Source of the DNA: Bacteroidales bacterium UBA1628
GTDB lineage: Bacteria > Bacteroidota > Bacteroidia > Bacteroidales > UBA932
DNA length: 15,094 nt
Direction: 5' to 3'
Assembly (NCBI GenBank): GCA_002321335.1
Contig: DCMG01000132.1
Span: forward strand, 1 to 15,094
This document shows, piece by piece, positions 1 through 8,793 of the stretch (the stretch's first letter is position 1; every line of letters starts with the position of its first letter). The notes below the pieces were generated by a model. The model had not been told where the DNA came from and did not search any database. It worked only from the letters and a program-made list of their open reading frames with translations. Both the position numbers and the translations under genes were made by a program.

Positions 1-5
1 ACGCA

Positions 6-39
6 CTTCTTCGGATGCTTACCTTCGTCGGATGCTTAC
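6..39. repeat. Two tandem copies of a 17-bp unit at the window edge
   Basis: Two directly adjacent 17-bp units, CTTCTTCGGATGCTTAC (6-22) and CTTCGTCGGATGCTTAC (23-39), differ at one position. The array may continue left of the window. No gene can be assigned to this stretch. Short plus-strand reading frames pass through it but end at 46-48 or 68-70 and resemble no protein I know. Confidence 0.7.
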
Positions 40-70
40 GCCCCGTAACCGTCAGTCAAGGAATTATTGA

Positions 71-105
71 AAGGAGAGGGTGGCAGAATCTGCCACCCTC
101 TCCTT
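71..105 (-). terminator. Strong hairpin after the five-gene operon, probable terminator
   Basis: Positions 71-85 and 91-105 are perfect reverse complements, giving a 15-bp stem (AAGGAGAGGGTGGCA) with a GAATC loop. It begins 18 bp past the stop codon of the BACON lipoprotein, where an operon terminator is expected. The sequence after the stem on the minus strand (TCAATAATTCC) is only moderately U-rich, so it is not a textbook intrinsic terminator. It could also stabilise the 3' end of the mRNA. Being symmetric, it could act on transcripts from either side. Confidence 0.7.
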
Positions 106-123
106 CTATATACTATAACAAAA

Positions 124-3100
124 TCAGTTTGCTTTGGTGACCTTGATGTTGTCCAGGAAGAATCGTCCTGCTCCACCAACACTGTAATTGTACTCACCTG
201 TGTATTTTTCATTATCGTCTGTCTTGAGGACGCGATTCATGACAATTACAAATCTAGTCTTGGATGTAGCTCCCAAAACCTTCACTGAAGAGTGAGTCCA
301 GAAAATTTTCCCTTTTTCCTGAGTTTGTTCAAGAAGATTGCTATATTTTGTTCCATTCTCGAACTTACCGTCACCCTCGATGACAACAACCAACTTTGTG
401 TTGTCAACAGTGCCGTCTCCCTGAAGCATGGACGCCCAGTCAAAGGAAACGTCAAGATTGACACTACCTGAGATTCTCATGGCAGGAAGACGCAGCGAGG
501 TGTTGTTTCCTTTAGTCTTACTGAATTTCAGATAGTGTGGCTGAAGGTACATCAACTTCGCGGAAGGAAGCATATCCTCATAGCCTTTAGCCTTGAAAGC
601 CTCAAGGAAAGATTTCTGCCAATCAGCACTTCCATAGACATTCGGTGCCTCGGTACCTCCTGCAAAGTTGTCAACAGTGTCACCAACCTTCTTGTTCTCG
701 GCAGCAGTAGCATTATAAGCCTCAACGAACGGTTTTACCCAACTGAAATCATCCTCGAAGTAAACCCTTGGAACGCGTCCACCATTACCAGACTGAATCA
801 TCGGCTGAGAGTACTCATCTTTCACGTCTGTAATTGAAAGACGAGCCGATCCACCGTTTCGGGTAGTCAGTTTGCCTTTGCCGTTAGCCTGCCAGTTGGC
901 TGCGCAAACAAAACGGAACTCATGGATCTCGGTGTTGTTCTGATAGGTGACCGTGGTGTTAACGGACACATTGGTGCTGCCGTCCGCATTCATCGCATGT
1001 GTGTAGGTGATTGTCTCACCCGGCTCATTGGTGGTTAGAGGAGTTCCTGCTACTCTCCACTCATCACCATCCTTATACTCAAGTCTCCAGTGCTTATGTC
1101 CTGTACCTGAAGTTCTGGTCTCGAATGAAATGGTGACAACATCCCCAGCCTTTGCCGGAGCATTGCTGCAGAAATACCAATAGTCGCCCGGCCAAGGTCC
1201 GGTCACACGAGGGTTATTGCCGCTTACGTCAAGCTTATACTTCTTGTTTGCGTCAGTGTTGGCCAGATCATAAGGGACATACTGAATGTAACCATCATTC
1301 TCAACAGGCATGACCTTTCCATTTTCAGGGAATGTCTTTGAGAAATTGATGTTATCGCCAAGATGCCAGATGACAGGAAGATAGCCCGTGCCACGCGTAT
1401 AAGCGCCCTGAGTCACGGTCACCACAGACTGAATGTTCTTCTCTGAATTAAAGAATGTGATGTGGCCGACACGAGGGTTGGAAGCTTTATTCGCTGCGAC
1501 ATTTACGAGGACATCAGTCCATGCCACCAAAGCCTTGGTCTGAGGAACAATCGTAAGCCAATCAACGTCAGAGGCACTTTCAAACTCCACATTGGACTGA
1601 ACGGTCATCTTAAGGGTATTCTCGTCAGCCACAGCTGTCATGGCATTACCGGTCGAGACGCTGATGAATGAGTCAAGTTCCTGGCCGGCGGCTGATTGAA
1701 CAATATGGATGTTCTTTCTTGTGTCAGCAGATGCCAAGGTGATCACCGCATGACGAAGTTTTGAGCTTGTACTCGGCTCACATGTAACCTTGACTGTTGT
1801 CTCTTCACCGGCGGCTCCCTCCATGACATCAAGAGAGAACCAATCCGAGTCCGCACCTTTGGACAAAGTCCATGGGTTATCCGACTCAATTTTAAGTTCA
1901 TGCGCCTTTGCGGGAGTCCCGTCAAATGTAATCACCTCGTCAGAAACACTGACTTTGGCGTAAACCGGGTCTGAATACGGGATGTCAGAGTCAGATATCT
2001 TGATGTTGTCCAGATGCCAACGCTGCTGATCCGGGGTCACTGAAGCATATTCAGCAGGACGGATAATGAAACGTGTGGTGTTGTTGACACCTTTCGCCAT
2101 AACCGTGGCATGCTGCCACTCAATGTGTCCTTTCTCCTGAGTTGTGATGAACGGATCACTGATCTGAGTGCCATTGTCGAATGTGCCTTTGCCGGTAAGT
2201 TCCACTACAATCTGAACCTTGTCAATGTTACCGCTTCCCGTCATGTGAGCGGCCCAGTCAAAATCAAGGTCAACGTTGATGAGTTCATCGCCCTTGAAAT
2301 CCTGCTTAGGCAGCATCATGCCATTATTGTTATTTACGGTAGCAGTACTTGTCTTACCGAATTTCCAATAATATTTTTGAGCATAGATGACTTTATTATC
2401 AGGATTGAGATCCTCATAGCCCCTGTCAAGCAACGCTTTGAGCAGAGGATCAAGTGCCCCATTGCTCCTAAGGTTCGGAGCTTCGGCTCCAGCATTGTTT
2501 TCCCCGATAGAGTCACCCACCTTGACACCAGACGCATCAATGTATGACTTCATCCAAGAGAAGTCATCGTAGAAGTAAGCCTTAAGGTTGTCGTTGATGC
2601 CATTATCCTGTACATCTGTCACGGCAAGTGTGACCGTTCCGTCAGCAAGACCAAGGAAATAAGCCTTGACAGAGATGTTGTGCATATTCACAGCGCCAAG
2701 ATCAACTCCACCTTCCCTGGTGTCCAAAAGAGTTATGGCTACAGGGACAGACTGCTCAAATTTAAGATCAAGGCCAAGCAGACCGGCATCAACTGAAACA
2801 TAGTTGACTGAGCCAGCCTTGGAAGGGTCAAGATTGGAAAGAAGGTCTATCGGTTCCGGATATACCACTTCACTATTCGACTTCACGGTGACATCACCTC
2901 CCACAAGTGAAGGATTCCCATAAAGGGTAACTTTTTCACCGGCAAGTGAGACTTTGTCGCCTATAGCGACATCCTCCTTATAAGAAACGAAGATTGAAGC
3001 GCTGGCATCTGTAGCGACAAAGCCGTCAGATGTCAAAGCAACCACCTGTGCCTCAGCAACCTTTGCATATTGACCATCCTGAAGCTCGAATATCTTGGCG

Positions 3101-3495
3101 ATTGGCATCTCCTCAACACCAAGATAGTTGTCACCTTTCTGGTAAACGATGGAACGGATTGAATATCCGCGGTTGTTTGCAATGGTGATTGTTCCCTCGC
3201 GGGGAGCGTCCATCGCACCGTTCTTGACATTGTCCGTGACACTTACGGTCACATCAACAGTATTTGAACCTGACATAGGATCCACAGTGATCCAGTCTGC
3301 GTCCACATCTACAAACCAAGACTCGTCCGAGGCGATAGTCAAGGTTTGAGGCTCCGCTCCAATCGCTTCGAAAGTCAAGCTTGACTCCGAAAGAAGGGCA
3401 CTTGGCTTCACAAGTTCATCCTGGTCACAACCTACCATCGGCAATGCGATAAGAGCGGCTGTGCAGAGTCTAAATATATTCTTAAATAATTTCAT
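124..3495 (-). CDS. Large BACON-domain surface lipoprotein in SusE-like position, with a duplicated C-terminal module
   Basis: This 1123-residue protein is the last gene of the SusCD operon, 23 bp after susD, where Bacteroidota usually encode a surface ligand-binding lipoprotein. A signal peptide ends in a lipobox at MVGC (Cys23). It is followed by acidic DQDE, which resembles the signal that sends lipoproteins to the cell surface. Visible modules are a BACON-like domain (about 35-120), an OB-fold-like segment (about 128-210), and a module beginning YFYDDFSW and ending LDNIK (307-501). Two more BACON-like domains follow (about 510-603 and 608-698), then a beta-rich region with many aromatic residues (about 705-905), then a second copy of the DDFSW...LDNIK module (911-1121). 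The modules recall jelly-roll 'choice-of-anchor' domains, but that is tentative. No catalytic motif is evident, so ligand binding is the best inference. The ligand is unknown. Confidence 0.85.
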   Translation of the reverse strand: MKLFKNIFRLCTAALIALPMVGCDQDELVKPSALLSESSLTFEAIGAEPQTLTIASDESWFVDVDADWITVDPMSGSNTVDVTVSVTDNVKNGAMDAPREGTITIANNRGYSIRSIVYQKGDNYLGVEEMPIAKIFELQDGQYAKVAEAQVVALTSDGFVATDASASIFVSYKEDVAIGDKVSLAGEKVTLYGNPSLVGGDVTVKSNSEVVYPEPIDLLSNLDPSKAGSVNYVSVDAGLLGLDLKFEQSVPVAITLLDTREGGVDLGAVNMHNISVKAYFLGLADGTVTLAVTDVQDNGINDNLKAYFYDDFSWMKSYIDASGVKVGDSIGENNAGAEAPNLRSNGALDPLLKALLDRGYEDLNPDNKVIYAQKYYWKFGKTSTATVNNNNGMMLPKQDFKGDELINVDLDFDWAAHMTGSGNIDKVQIVVELTGKGTFDNGTQISDPFITTQEKGHIEWQHATVMAKGVNNTTRFIIRPAEYASVTPDQQRWHLDNIKISDSDIPYSDPVYAKVSVSDEVITFDGTPAKAHELKIESDNPWTLSKGADSDWFSLDVMEGAAGEETTVKVTCEPSTSSKLRHAVITLASADTRKNIHIVQSAAGQELDSFISVSTGNAMTAVADENTLKMTVQSNVEFESASDVDWLTIVPQTKALVAWTDVLVNVAANKASNPRVGHITFFNSEKNIQSVVTVTQGAYTRGTGYLPVIWHLGDNINFSKTFPENGKVMPVENDGYIQYVPYDLANTDANKKYKLDVSGNNPRVTGPWPGDYWYFCSNAPAKAGDVVTISFETRTSGTGHKHWRLEYKDGDEWRVAGTPLTTNEPGETITYTHAMNADGSTNVSVNTTVTYQNNTEIHEFRFVCAANWQANGKGKLTTRNGGSARLSITDVKDEYSQPMIQSGNGGRVPRVYFEDDFSWVKPFVEAYNATAAENKKVGDTVDNFAGGTEAPNVYGSADWQKSFLEAFKAKGYEDMLPSAKLMYLQPHYLKFSKTKGNNTSLRLPAMRISGSVNLDVSFDWASMLQGDGTVDNTKLVVVIEGDGKFENGTKYSNLLEQTQEKGKIFWTHSSVKVLGATSKTRFVIVMNRVLKTDDNEKYTGEYNYSVGGAGRFFLDNIKVTKAN

Positions 3496-3518
3496 AATCT
3501 CAAAGTTTGTTCAACCCG

Positions 3519-5387
3519 TTAGTTGTTTCCATTATCAGTGTCCTCGCCGGTTGAGCCACCTGAAGTTAGACCGTCATTCCAGCCAGGGTTCTGGGTAAGG
3601 TTCATGTTCAGCTGCCTGTCACCGACAGGAATAGGATACAAGTAATCTCTAGCCTCATCAAAGACACGGTTATATTTGCGATGATATTCCATAAAGCCAT
3701 GATCCTGATCGCTGAGGACCACGCCATTGGAATAGCTGACATAATTATCATCAATCATGATTTCCTGAATCTGGAAATAAGAGACAGAGGTACCATATTT
3801 TTTTTCCGCCTCAGGATCCACATTTGATGTCTTGTACAGATAGACATCCGGTTTTCCGTCACCTGTAAGGTCGTAAGCGCCGGGCGCCGGGAAGTAAATG
3901 CCACGAAGAGGCTGAGTGTAGCACTGACCTTCCTTCCACCTTCTGATGTCGTCCCAACGGCTGCTGAACTCAATGCAAAGCTCGATTGTCCTCTCACGGC
4001 GTACTTCAAGAATCTGAGCCATATTGGCAGGATTGACTTGCTTCAGGTTCAGATAACCATAATCGTCTGAGACTAAGAATGGATCAACCGTAAGGCCGTC
4101 AAGCTTGAGATGAGGCATCCCGGCTCTGTCGCGAAGCAGATTGACAGACCTGTCAACGTCATCCTGAGACAGAATATTAAGTTCTGCCTTGGCCTCAGCA
4201 AAAATCAGGTAAGCCTCCGCGAGACGATAGACAGGAAGGTCGTTATAGGACATATCGGCCCTTTGGGCTGTAGGAATCGACTCATCCATCACATACTTGT
4301 CTATCTGGAAACCAGAGGCCGTGCCTTCCTTAAGGTTAGGGCCGTACGAAATGCCACCGTTTGTGGTTGTCCTGACATATGAAGGCAATCTCACGATCTT
4401 TCCGAGACGCGGGTCTCTGTCCTTCATCTCGTCTACAAACGTCATGGTCTCCCAACCATCCTTCTCAGAAAAACGGGATCCGTCCTTCATAAGGAAACTG
4501 TCAACGAACTTCTTGGAGAACCCGGCGCCTCTTTCAATGGCGTACTGAGTCCCGTTGTGATACCGTCCGATAGACTGGTCAAACTTGACGGCAAGAATGA
4601 ACTCGTTCACATCCGCGTTCTCTTCTCTGAAAAGAGTTCCATAGTCTGGGGCAAGCTTGTAAACGCCACAGTTCATTACCTTCTCAGCGGCCTCGTAGGC
4701 AAGTTTAAGATAATCATCAGCAGATCTGCCGTCGGAATATGAGATGTTGTGATACTTGCGGTAGGTTCCCTCAAAGAGGCAGAACTGAGCCTTGAGCATA
4801 TAAGCGGCCCACTTGTTCACGCGATAAGTGCTGACAGCCGAAGGAAGATTCTCTATCGCTTCATCAATATCCTCAATCATGTGGGACATGACAAGTTCTC
4901 TGGTATCGCGAGGTTTATACAAATCCTCATCGGTGGATCCCAGTTCCTTATCGTACCAAGGTACGTCGCCGAAAGTCTTCACTTTCTCAAAATAGAATTT
5001 CGCCCGGAAGAACTTTGCCAAGGCAGTGTACTGTCTTACCACAGCCTCATCGTCGCATTTGTCCATGTTGCCGAGCATAGTATTGATCTTGCGAAGAACT
5101 TTCCAGCTCCACCCCCCGGTTCCTTCACCGGTAGGAACAGTACGAGTGTAGCCCATCAGTTCATCCGCCAAAGCGCCTTTTGTGAAGACGAGATCGGACA
5201 CATCATCATAAGGAGTATTGGCAAACAAACTGGCATAGAATGAGTTGGAGAACAATTTCATATCGTTCTCGTTGCGGAAGTAATTCTCCGGCGCAAGTTT
5301 TGACTGTGGTGTCTTGTCAAGGAAATCACAAGATGTGACAGTCAAGGCAAGGATCAATATAGGTAAAAAATATTTTTTCATATTCAT
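3519..5387 (-). CDS. susD: SusD/RagB-family outer-membrane nutrient-binding lipoprotein
   Basis: This 622-residue lipoprotein belongs to the SusD/RagB family, which forms the lid over a SusC channel and binds ligand at the cell surface. The signal peptide ends at a lipobox with Cys20, followed by DFLDKTP, the classic start of mature SusD proteins. The N-terminal region is helical and TPR-like, and the end shows the family signature YLYPIPVGDRQLNMN followed by QNPGW. A flexible Gly/Ser/Asp/Asn-rich tail of about 15 residues comes after that. The gene starts 13 bp after the susC stop, so the two are almost certainly co-transcribed and their products work as one complex. SusD homologues bind glycans and other nutrients, so family membership does not give the ligand. 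The symbol marks the family, not the starch-specific protein. Confidence 0.95.
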   Translation of the reverse strand: MNMKKYFLPILILALTVTSCDFLDKTPQSKLAPENYFRNENDMKLFSNSFYASLFANTPYDDVSDLVFTKGALADELMGYTRTVPTGEGTGGWSWKVLRKINTMLGNMDKCDDEAVVRQYTALAKFFRAKFYFEKVKTFGDVPWYDKELGSTDEDLYKPRDTRELVMSHMIEDIDEAIENLPSAVSTYRVNKWAAYMLKAQFCLFEGTYRKYHNISYSDGRSADDYLKLAYEAAEKVMNCGVYKLAPDYGTLFREENADVNEFILAVKFDQSIGRYHNGTQYAIERGAGFSKKFVDSFLMKDGSRFSEKDGWETMTFVDEMKDRDPRLGKIVRLPSYVRTTTNGGISYGPNLKEGTASGFQIDKYVMDESIPTAQRADMSYNDLPVYRLAEAYLIFAEAKAELNILSQDDVDRSVNLLRDRAGMPHLKLDGLTVDPFLVSDDYGYLNLKQVNPANMAQILEVRRERTIELCIEFSSRWDDIRRWKEGQCYTQPLRGIYFPAPGAYDLTGDGKPDVYLYKTSNVDPEAEKKYGTSVSYFQIQEIMIDDNYVSYSNGVVLSDQDHGFMEYHRKYNRVFDEARDYLYPIPVGDRQLNMNLTQNPGWNDGLTSGGSTGEDTDNGNN

Positions 5388-5392
5388 AATTT

Positions 5393-5399
5393 CTCCCTT
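5393..5399 (-). promoter_or_regulatory. Shine-Dalgarno-like site before susD
   Basis: The minus strand reads TAATAAGGGAGAAATTATGAA: tandem stop codons of susC, then AAGGGAG, then the susD start. The purine run is 5 bases from the ATG at 5387 and 11 from a second in-frame ATG two codons on, which favours the first ATG. Clear Shine-Dalgarno sites are uncommon in Bacteroidota, and the other starts in this operon have A/T-rich leaders instead. Confidence 0.5.
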
Positions 5400-5400
5400 A

Positions 5401-8400
5401 TTAGAAAGTGATGTCTACACCGAACATAAGAGTTTTCTGCCAAGGATACGCAGCGGCGTCAGACGCGTCAGAGTTCTTGTACACTCCGTTTCCGTCAACA
5501 TCTGTCTTACGACGGTATGCGGACTCCGGATCAAGATATTTAGTATGTTTCTTGATAGGTGACCAGTATGCGAGATTCTCGCCTGAGAAATAGAAACGAA
5601 CCTTATCAACATGGATCAGTTGGGTCAATTTTTTAGGAACAGTGTAACCCACAGTCAGGTTCTTGAATCTCAGGTATCTGATGTTCTGAAGGTAACGACT
5701 GTTGATAAGCTTAAGCTCACCACCGGTTGAAGAATAACCTCTTGCCCTTGGGAAATAAGCGTCCGGATTCTCCTCTGTCCAGACATTCTGCATGAAATCA
5801 CGTGGTTGGAAAGTCGTCACGTAAGGATACGAGTAAGGTCCCCAGAAGGAAATGTTCATTCCAGCCGGATACCAGTAATGATTGCCTGTCCCTTGGAAGA
5901 AAGCTGAAATGTCAAATCCTTTCCAATCGAAAGCGACATTGAGTCCGTACATCAAACTAGGAAGCTGATTTCCCAGAATCTTACGATCGCCAGGGTCTGC
6001 CACTGTATTGCTGCCATAAGAAAGCTGATTGATTCCGTTAGGTCCGCTCTGGTCGTTGTCCAGATCCACATAACGAAGATCACCGGCAAGGAAACCTCCC
6101 CTCATTCGTCCGTTGCCAATCAATGTAAGAGCGTCCAAAACGTTATTCTGATAATCCTGCGCTTCTTCGTCCGTGGCGAACAAACCATCAACAACGAATC
6201 CCCAAAGTTCACCTATTCTCTGCCCCACATAGTAGTCGTTAAGGCGCTTGTCCGGATTGTTGGCGTATCTTGTTATGTGAGAGACATAGTCACTGAGAGA
6301 TCCCCTGACACTGTAATTGAAGGTGCTTCCGGCAAGTTTGAAAGAATCCCTCCATCCGAGTGAAATCTCATAACCTTTGGTACGAAGGTCGGCAGAATTC
6401 TCCTTAGGGGCGGTCTCGCCGTAAACGCTTGGAAGAGCGTTGCCCTTGACCAGCATGTTCTTGGTATCCCTTATGTAAGCCTCCGCCGTGAAGTCAAGCC
6501 TGCTTCTAAACATCGAGACATCCACACCGACATTGTACTGCTGTGATGTTTCCCAAGTAAGGGAGCTGGAGTTAGGGGCGGAAATGTCAGCTTTTGTCGC
6601 CTTTGACGTGCCCTCTCCGAAAGTGTAGCTCATATTGGACAACGAGATGGTACGCATGTAGGCAAAGTCAGACACGTTCTGGTTGCCAAGCGAGCCGAAT
6701 GAAGCGCGGACCTTAAGATTGTTCACCTTGTCCTTAAAAGGCTCAAAGAACGGTTCCTCAGAAACACGCCATCCCGCCGAAGCAGAAGGGAAGAATCCCC
6801 AACGATGCCCTTTGGCAAAACGGGACGTTCCATCATAGCGGCCGGAAGCCTCGAAAAGATAACGTCCTTTGTAATCATAGTTAAGACGACCGAAGAATCC
6901 CATAAGGGCATATTCACTCTGTCCTCCCTCCAACTCAATGATTTTAGCGCCGCTCGCGTCCGGAATGACAAGAGCGAAATCGTTGAGATACTCATCTGAC
7001 AGATTCTTACCAGTTTCCTTAACGTTCTTGTAGTGATAGGTCTCAAAATTGAAACCACCCATCACCTTGAGATTGTGAGCATCATTGAATATGTTTTCGT
7101 ATGTGCCGAAAACGTTGCCTGACAAGTATTCGTAATTTCTGTTGCGTTCAACCAACTTGTCTTCGCCGATACCGGTAGAATATACTCCGGTCACGCCCGG
7201 ACGGATTCCATAAGGGACATTGGTCTGGCGATGCATCTCATCGCGTCTGACTATCCTATAAGTGAAATTAGCCGTAACGTTGAACTGCTTTATCGGAGTG
7301 AACACAAGCTCTGACGTGTTTGTGAAGTTGAACTTCTTGTCATAGTTCTTATGCTTACCCATGGCAAAAATGATATGCCGACCGTTCGCCACATTATATT
7401 TTGTGTTGATCATCGGGTTCGCATACAATCCTGTCCCGTCTGGATTGAACAGTGGCAGTGAAGCAGGATTATGACGAAGGTTGCGGTAAACATCCTGAAT
7501 GTCATCTCCTCCAATCCAAGAGTACTTCGAAGAATAGAACGATGTGTTGTTAGAGAACCTGAGCACCTTATTCAGTTTCGCATCGATCTTGGCCCTGAGG
7601 TTGTACTTTTTGAACACATCAGGCTCGGTGGCTTTCATGATACCTGTCTGACGGTCATATCCACCAGAGACAAAATACTTGACATTCTTGCTTCCTCCGC
7701 TGATGGATACATTCTGCTGCTGAACAGGATGTTCGTCCCTGAACATTTCGTGATACCAGTCAGTGTTGCAGTAATAAACCCACTGTTCCTGTCCTCCGCG
7801 GACGTCTTTTATTACCCACGGACGATCAGGATTCTCTGTCTTGTCGTTCACACGGGCAAGGAGCTGAAGCATATCAGCATCTGTGTAGTGGGTGTAATTG
7901 CTTCCCTCTGAAGCGCTCCAGAATTTGTCAAGGGTATATACAGACCAGTACCCCCTGCTCTCATAGTTGGTGGAAGTGGTTGGTTCCTCCCATCCCCAGC
8001 GACCATTGTAGCGTATTGTGGCCTTGCCGTCCTCATTCGAGCCATTCTTGGTCGTGACAAGAATCACACCGTAGGCGGCACGGGCACCATATACGGCAGC
8101 GGCGGCGGCGTCCTTGATGACAGAAATGCTCTCAACGTCATTCGGGTTGACATCCTCAAGATCGCCCAAAGCGCCATCTATCATCACAATAGGGTCGGCG
8201 CCATTGATGGAGGTGAATCCACGGATGTTCAGCTTGCCAGTACTTCCAGGGTTTCCAGACTGAGTTGTGATGTTAAGTCCCGGAACGGAACCCTGAAGCA
8301 TGGTGACAAGATTGTGAGCCGAACGGTCCTTAAGTTCCTTGTCACCAACGACTGATATAGCACCGGTCAGGTTCACCTTTTTCTGTGTACCGTAACCGAC

Positions 8401-8733
8401 GACAACGGTCTCGTCAAGCATCATGTTGTCCTCTTCCAAGACGATAGTGACAGATGCCTGTGTAGAAGGGACGGACACTTTCTTTGTGGTGTAGCCGAGG
8501 GATGACACTTCCAAAGTGACATTCCCGGCCGGCACCTTCAACGAGAAAGATCCGTTTTCGGTGGTCATTGTACCGTTGCTCGTTCCGTCAACGAGAACCG
8601 CGACCCCGACAAGAGGTTGCTGCGAAGCGTCGAGAACCTTTCCCGACACCTCTCTCTGATTCTGGGCGAAGGCAACCGTTAGGCAAGCCAGCATCAGCGC
8701 CAGAGAGACAGCAAATGATTTTATTACTCTCAT
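5401..8733 (-). CDS. susC: SusC/RagA-family TonB-dependent outer-membrane transporter
   Basis: This 1110-residue protein is a TonB-dependent channel of the SusC type, which pairs with the SusD encoded next to it. A cleavable signal peptide ends near AFA/QN (residue 23). A carboxypeptidase-D-regulatory-like beta-sandwich follows (about 27-100), then the TonB-box/linker signature DETVVVGYGTQKK (107-119) and the plug domain (about 120-230, with LNIRGF and the VIKDAAAAAVYGARA stretch). The rest is the 22-stranded barrel, ending in GVDITF with the terminal aromatic residue typical of barrel insertion. There is no STN domain before the beta-sandwich, so control through a SusC-linked anti-sigma factor is unlikely. 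Length is normal for the family. It starts 60 bp after the phosphoesterase gene, and I see no TAnnTTTG promoter in that gap. Substrate cannot be read from the sequence; the operon partners suggest a phosphorylated compound. Confidence 0.96.
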   Translation of the reverse strand: MRVIKSFAVSLALMLACLTVAFAQNQREVSGKVLDASQQPLVGVAVLVDGTSNGTMTTENGSFSLKVPAGNVTLEVSSLGYTTKKVSVPSTQASVTIVLEEDNMMLDETVVVGYGTQKKVNLTGAISVVGDKELKDRSAHNLVTMLQGSVPGLNITTQSGNPGSTGKLNIRGFTSINGADPIVMIDGALGDLEDVNPNDVESISVIKDAAAAAVYGARAAYGVILVTTKNGSNEDGKATIRYNGRWGWEEPTTSTNYESRGYWSVYTLDKFWSASEGSNYTHYTDADMLQLLARVNDKTENPDRPWVIKDVRGGQEQWVYYCNTDWYHEMFRDEHPVQQQNVSISGGSKNVKYFVSGGYDRQTGIMKATEPDVFKKYNLRAKIDAKLNKVLRFSNNTSFYSSKYSWIGGDDIQDVYRNLRHNPASLPLFNPDGTGLYANPMINTKYNVANGRHIIFAMGKHKNYDKKFNFTNTSELVFTPIKQFNVTANFTYRIVRRDEMHRQTNVPYGIRPGVTGVYSTGIGEDKLVERNRNYEYLSGNVFGTYENIFNDAHNLKVMGGFNFETYHYKNVKETGKNLSDEYLNDFALVIPDASGAKIIELEGGQSEYALMGFFGRLNYDYKGRYLFEASGRYDGTSRFAKGHRWGFFPSASAGWRVSEEPFFEPFKDKVNNLKVRASFGSLGNQNVSDFAYMRTISLSNMSYTFGEGTSKATKADISAPNSSSLTWETSQQYNVGVDVSMFRSRLDFTAEAYIRDTKNMLVKGNALPSVYGETAPKENSADLRTKGYEISLGWRDSFKLAGSTFNYSVRGSLSDYVSHITRYANNPDKRLNDYYVGQRIGELWGFVVDGLFATDEEAQDYQNNVLDALTLIGNGRMRGGFLAGDLRYVDLDNDQSGPNGINQLSYGSNTVADPGDRKILGNQLPSLMYGLNVAFDWKGFDISAFFQGTGNHYWYPAGMNISFWGPYSYPYVTTFQPRDFMQNVWTEENPDAYFPRARGYSSTGGELKLINSRYLQNIRYLRFKNLTVGYTVPKKLTQLIHVDKVRFYFSGENLAYWSPIKKHTKYLDPESAYRRKTDVDGNGVYKNSDASDAAAYPWQKTLMFGVDITF

Positions 8734-8793
8734 AAGGATGAAAATTTGGTTTGTATAAATTATAATTTGACAAATGATTTTTAGCCGGTTTTG

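Noticed and set aside
4749..5243. 164-codon plus-strand open frame opposite susD, and similar antisense frames at 2110-2547 and 7471-7911
   Set aside because: They lie wholly within strong minus-strand genes, have no recognisable domain, and are expected by-products of codon use on the other strand.
8734..8793. Separate promoter for susC in the 60-bp gap after the phosphoesterase
   Set aside because: The gap is A/T-rich but has no TAnnTTTG on the minus strand; co-transcription is simpler. A promoter inside the upstream coding sequence cannot be excluded.
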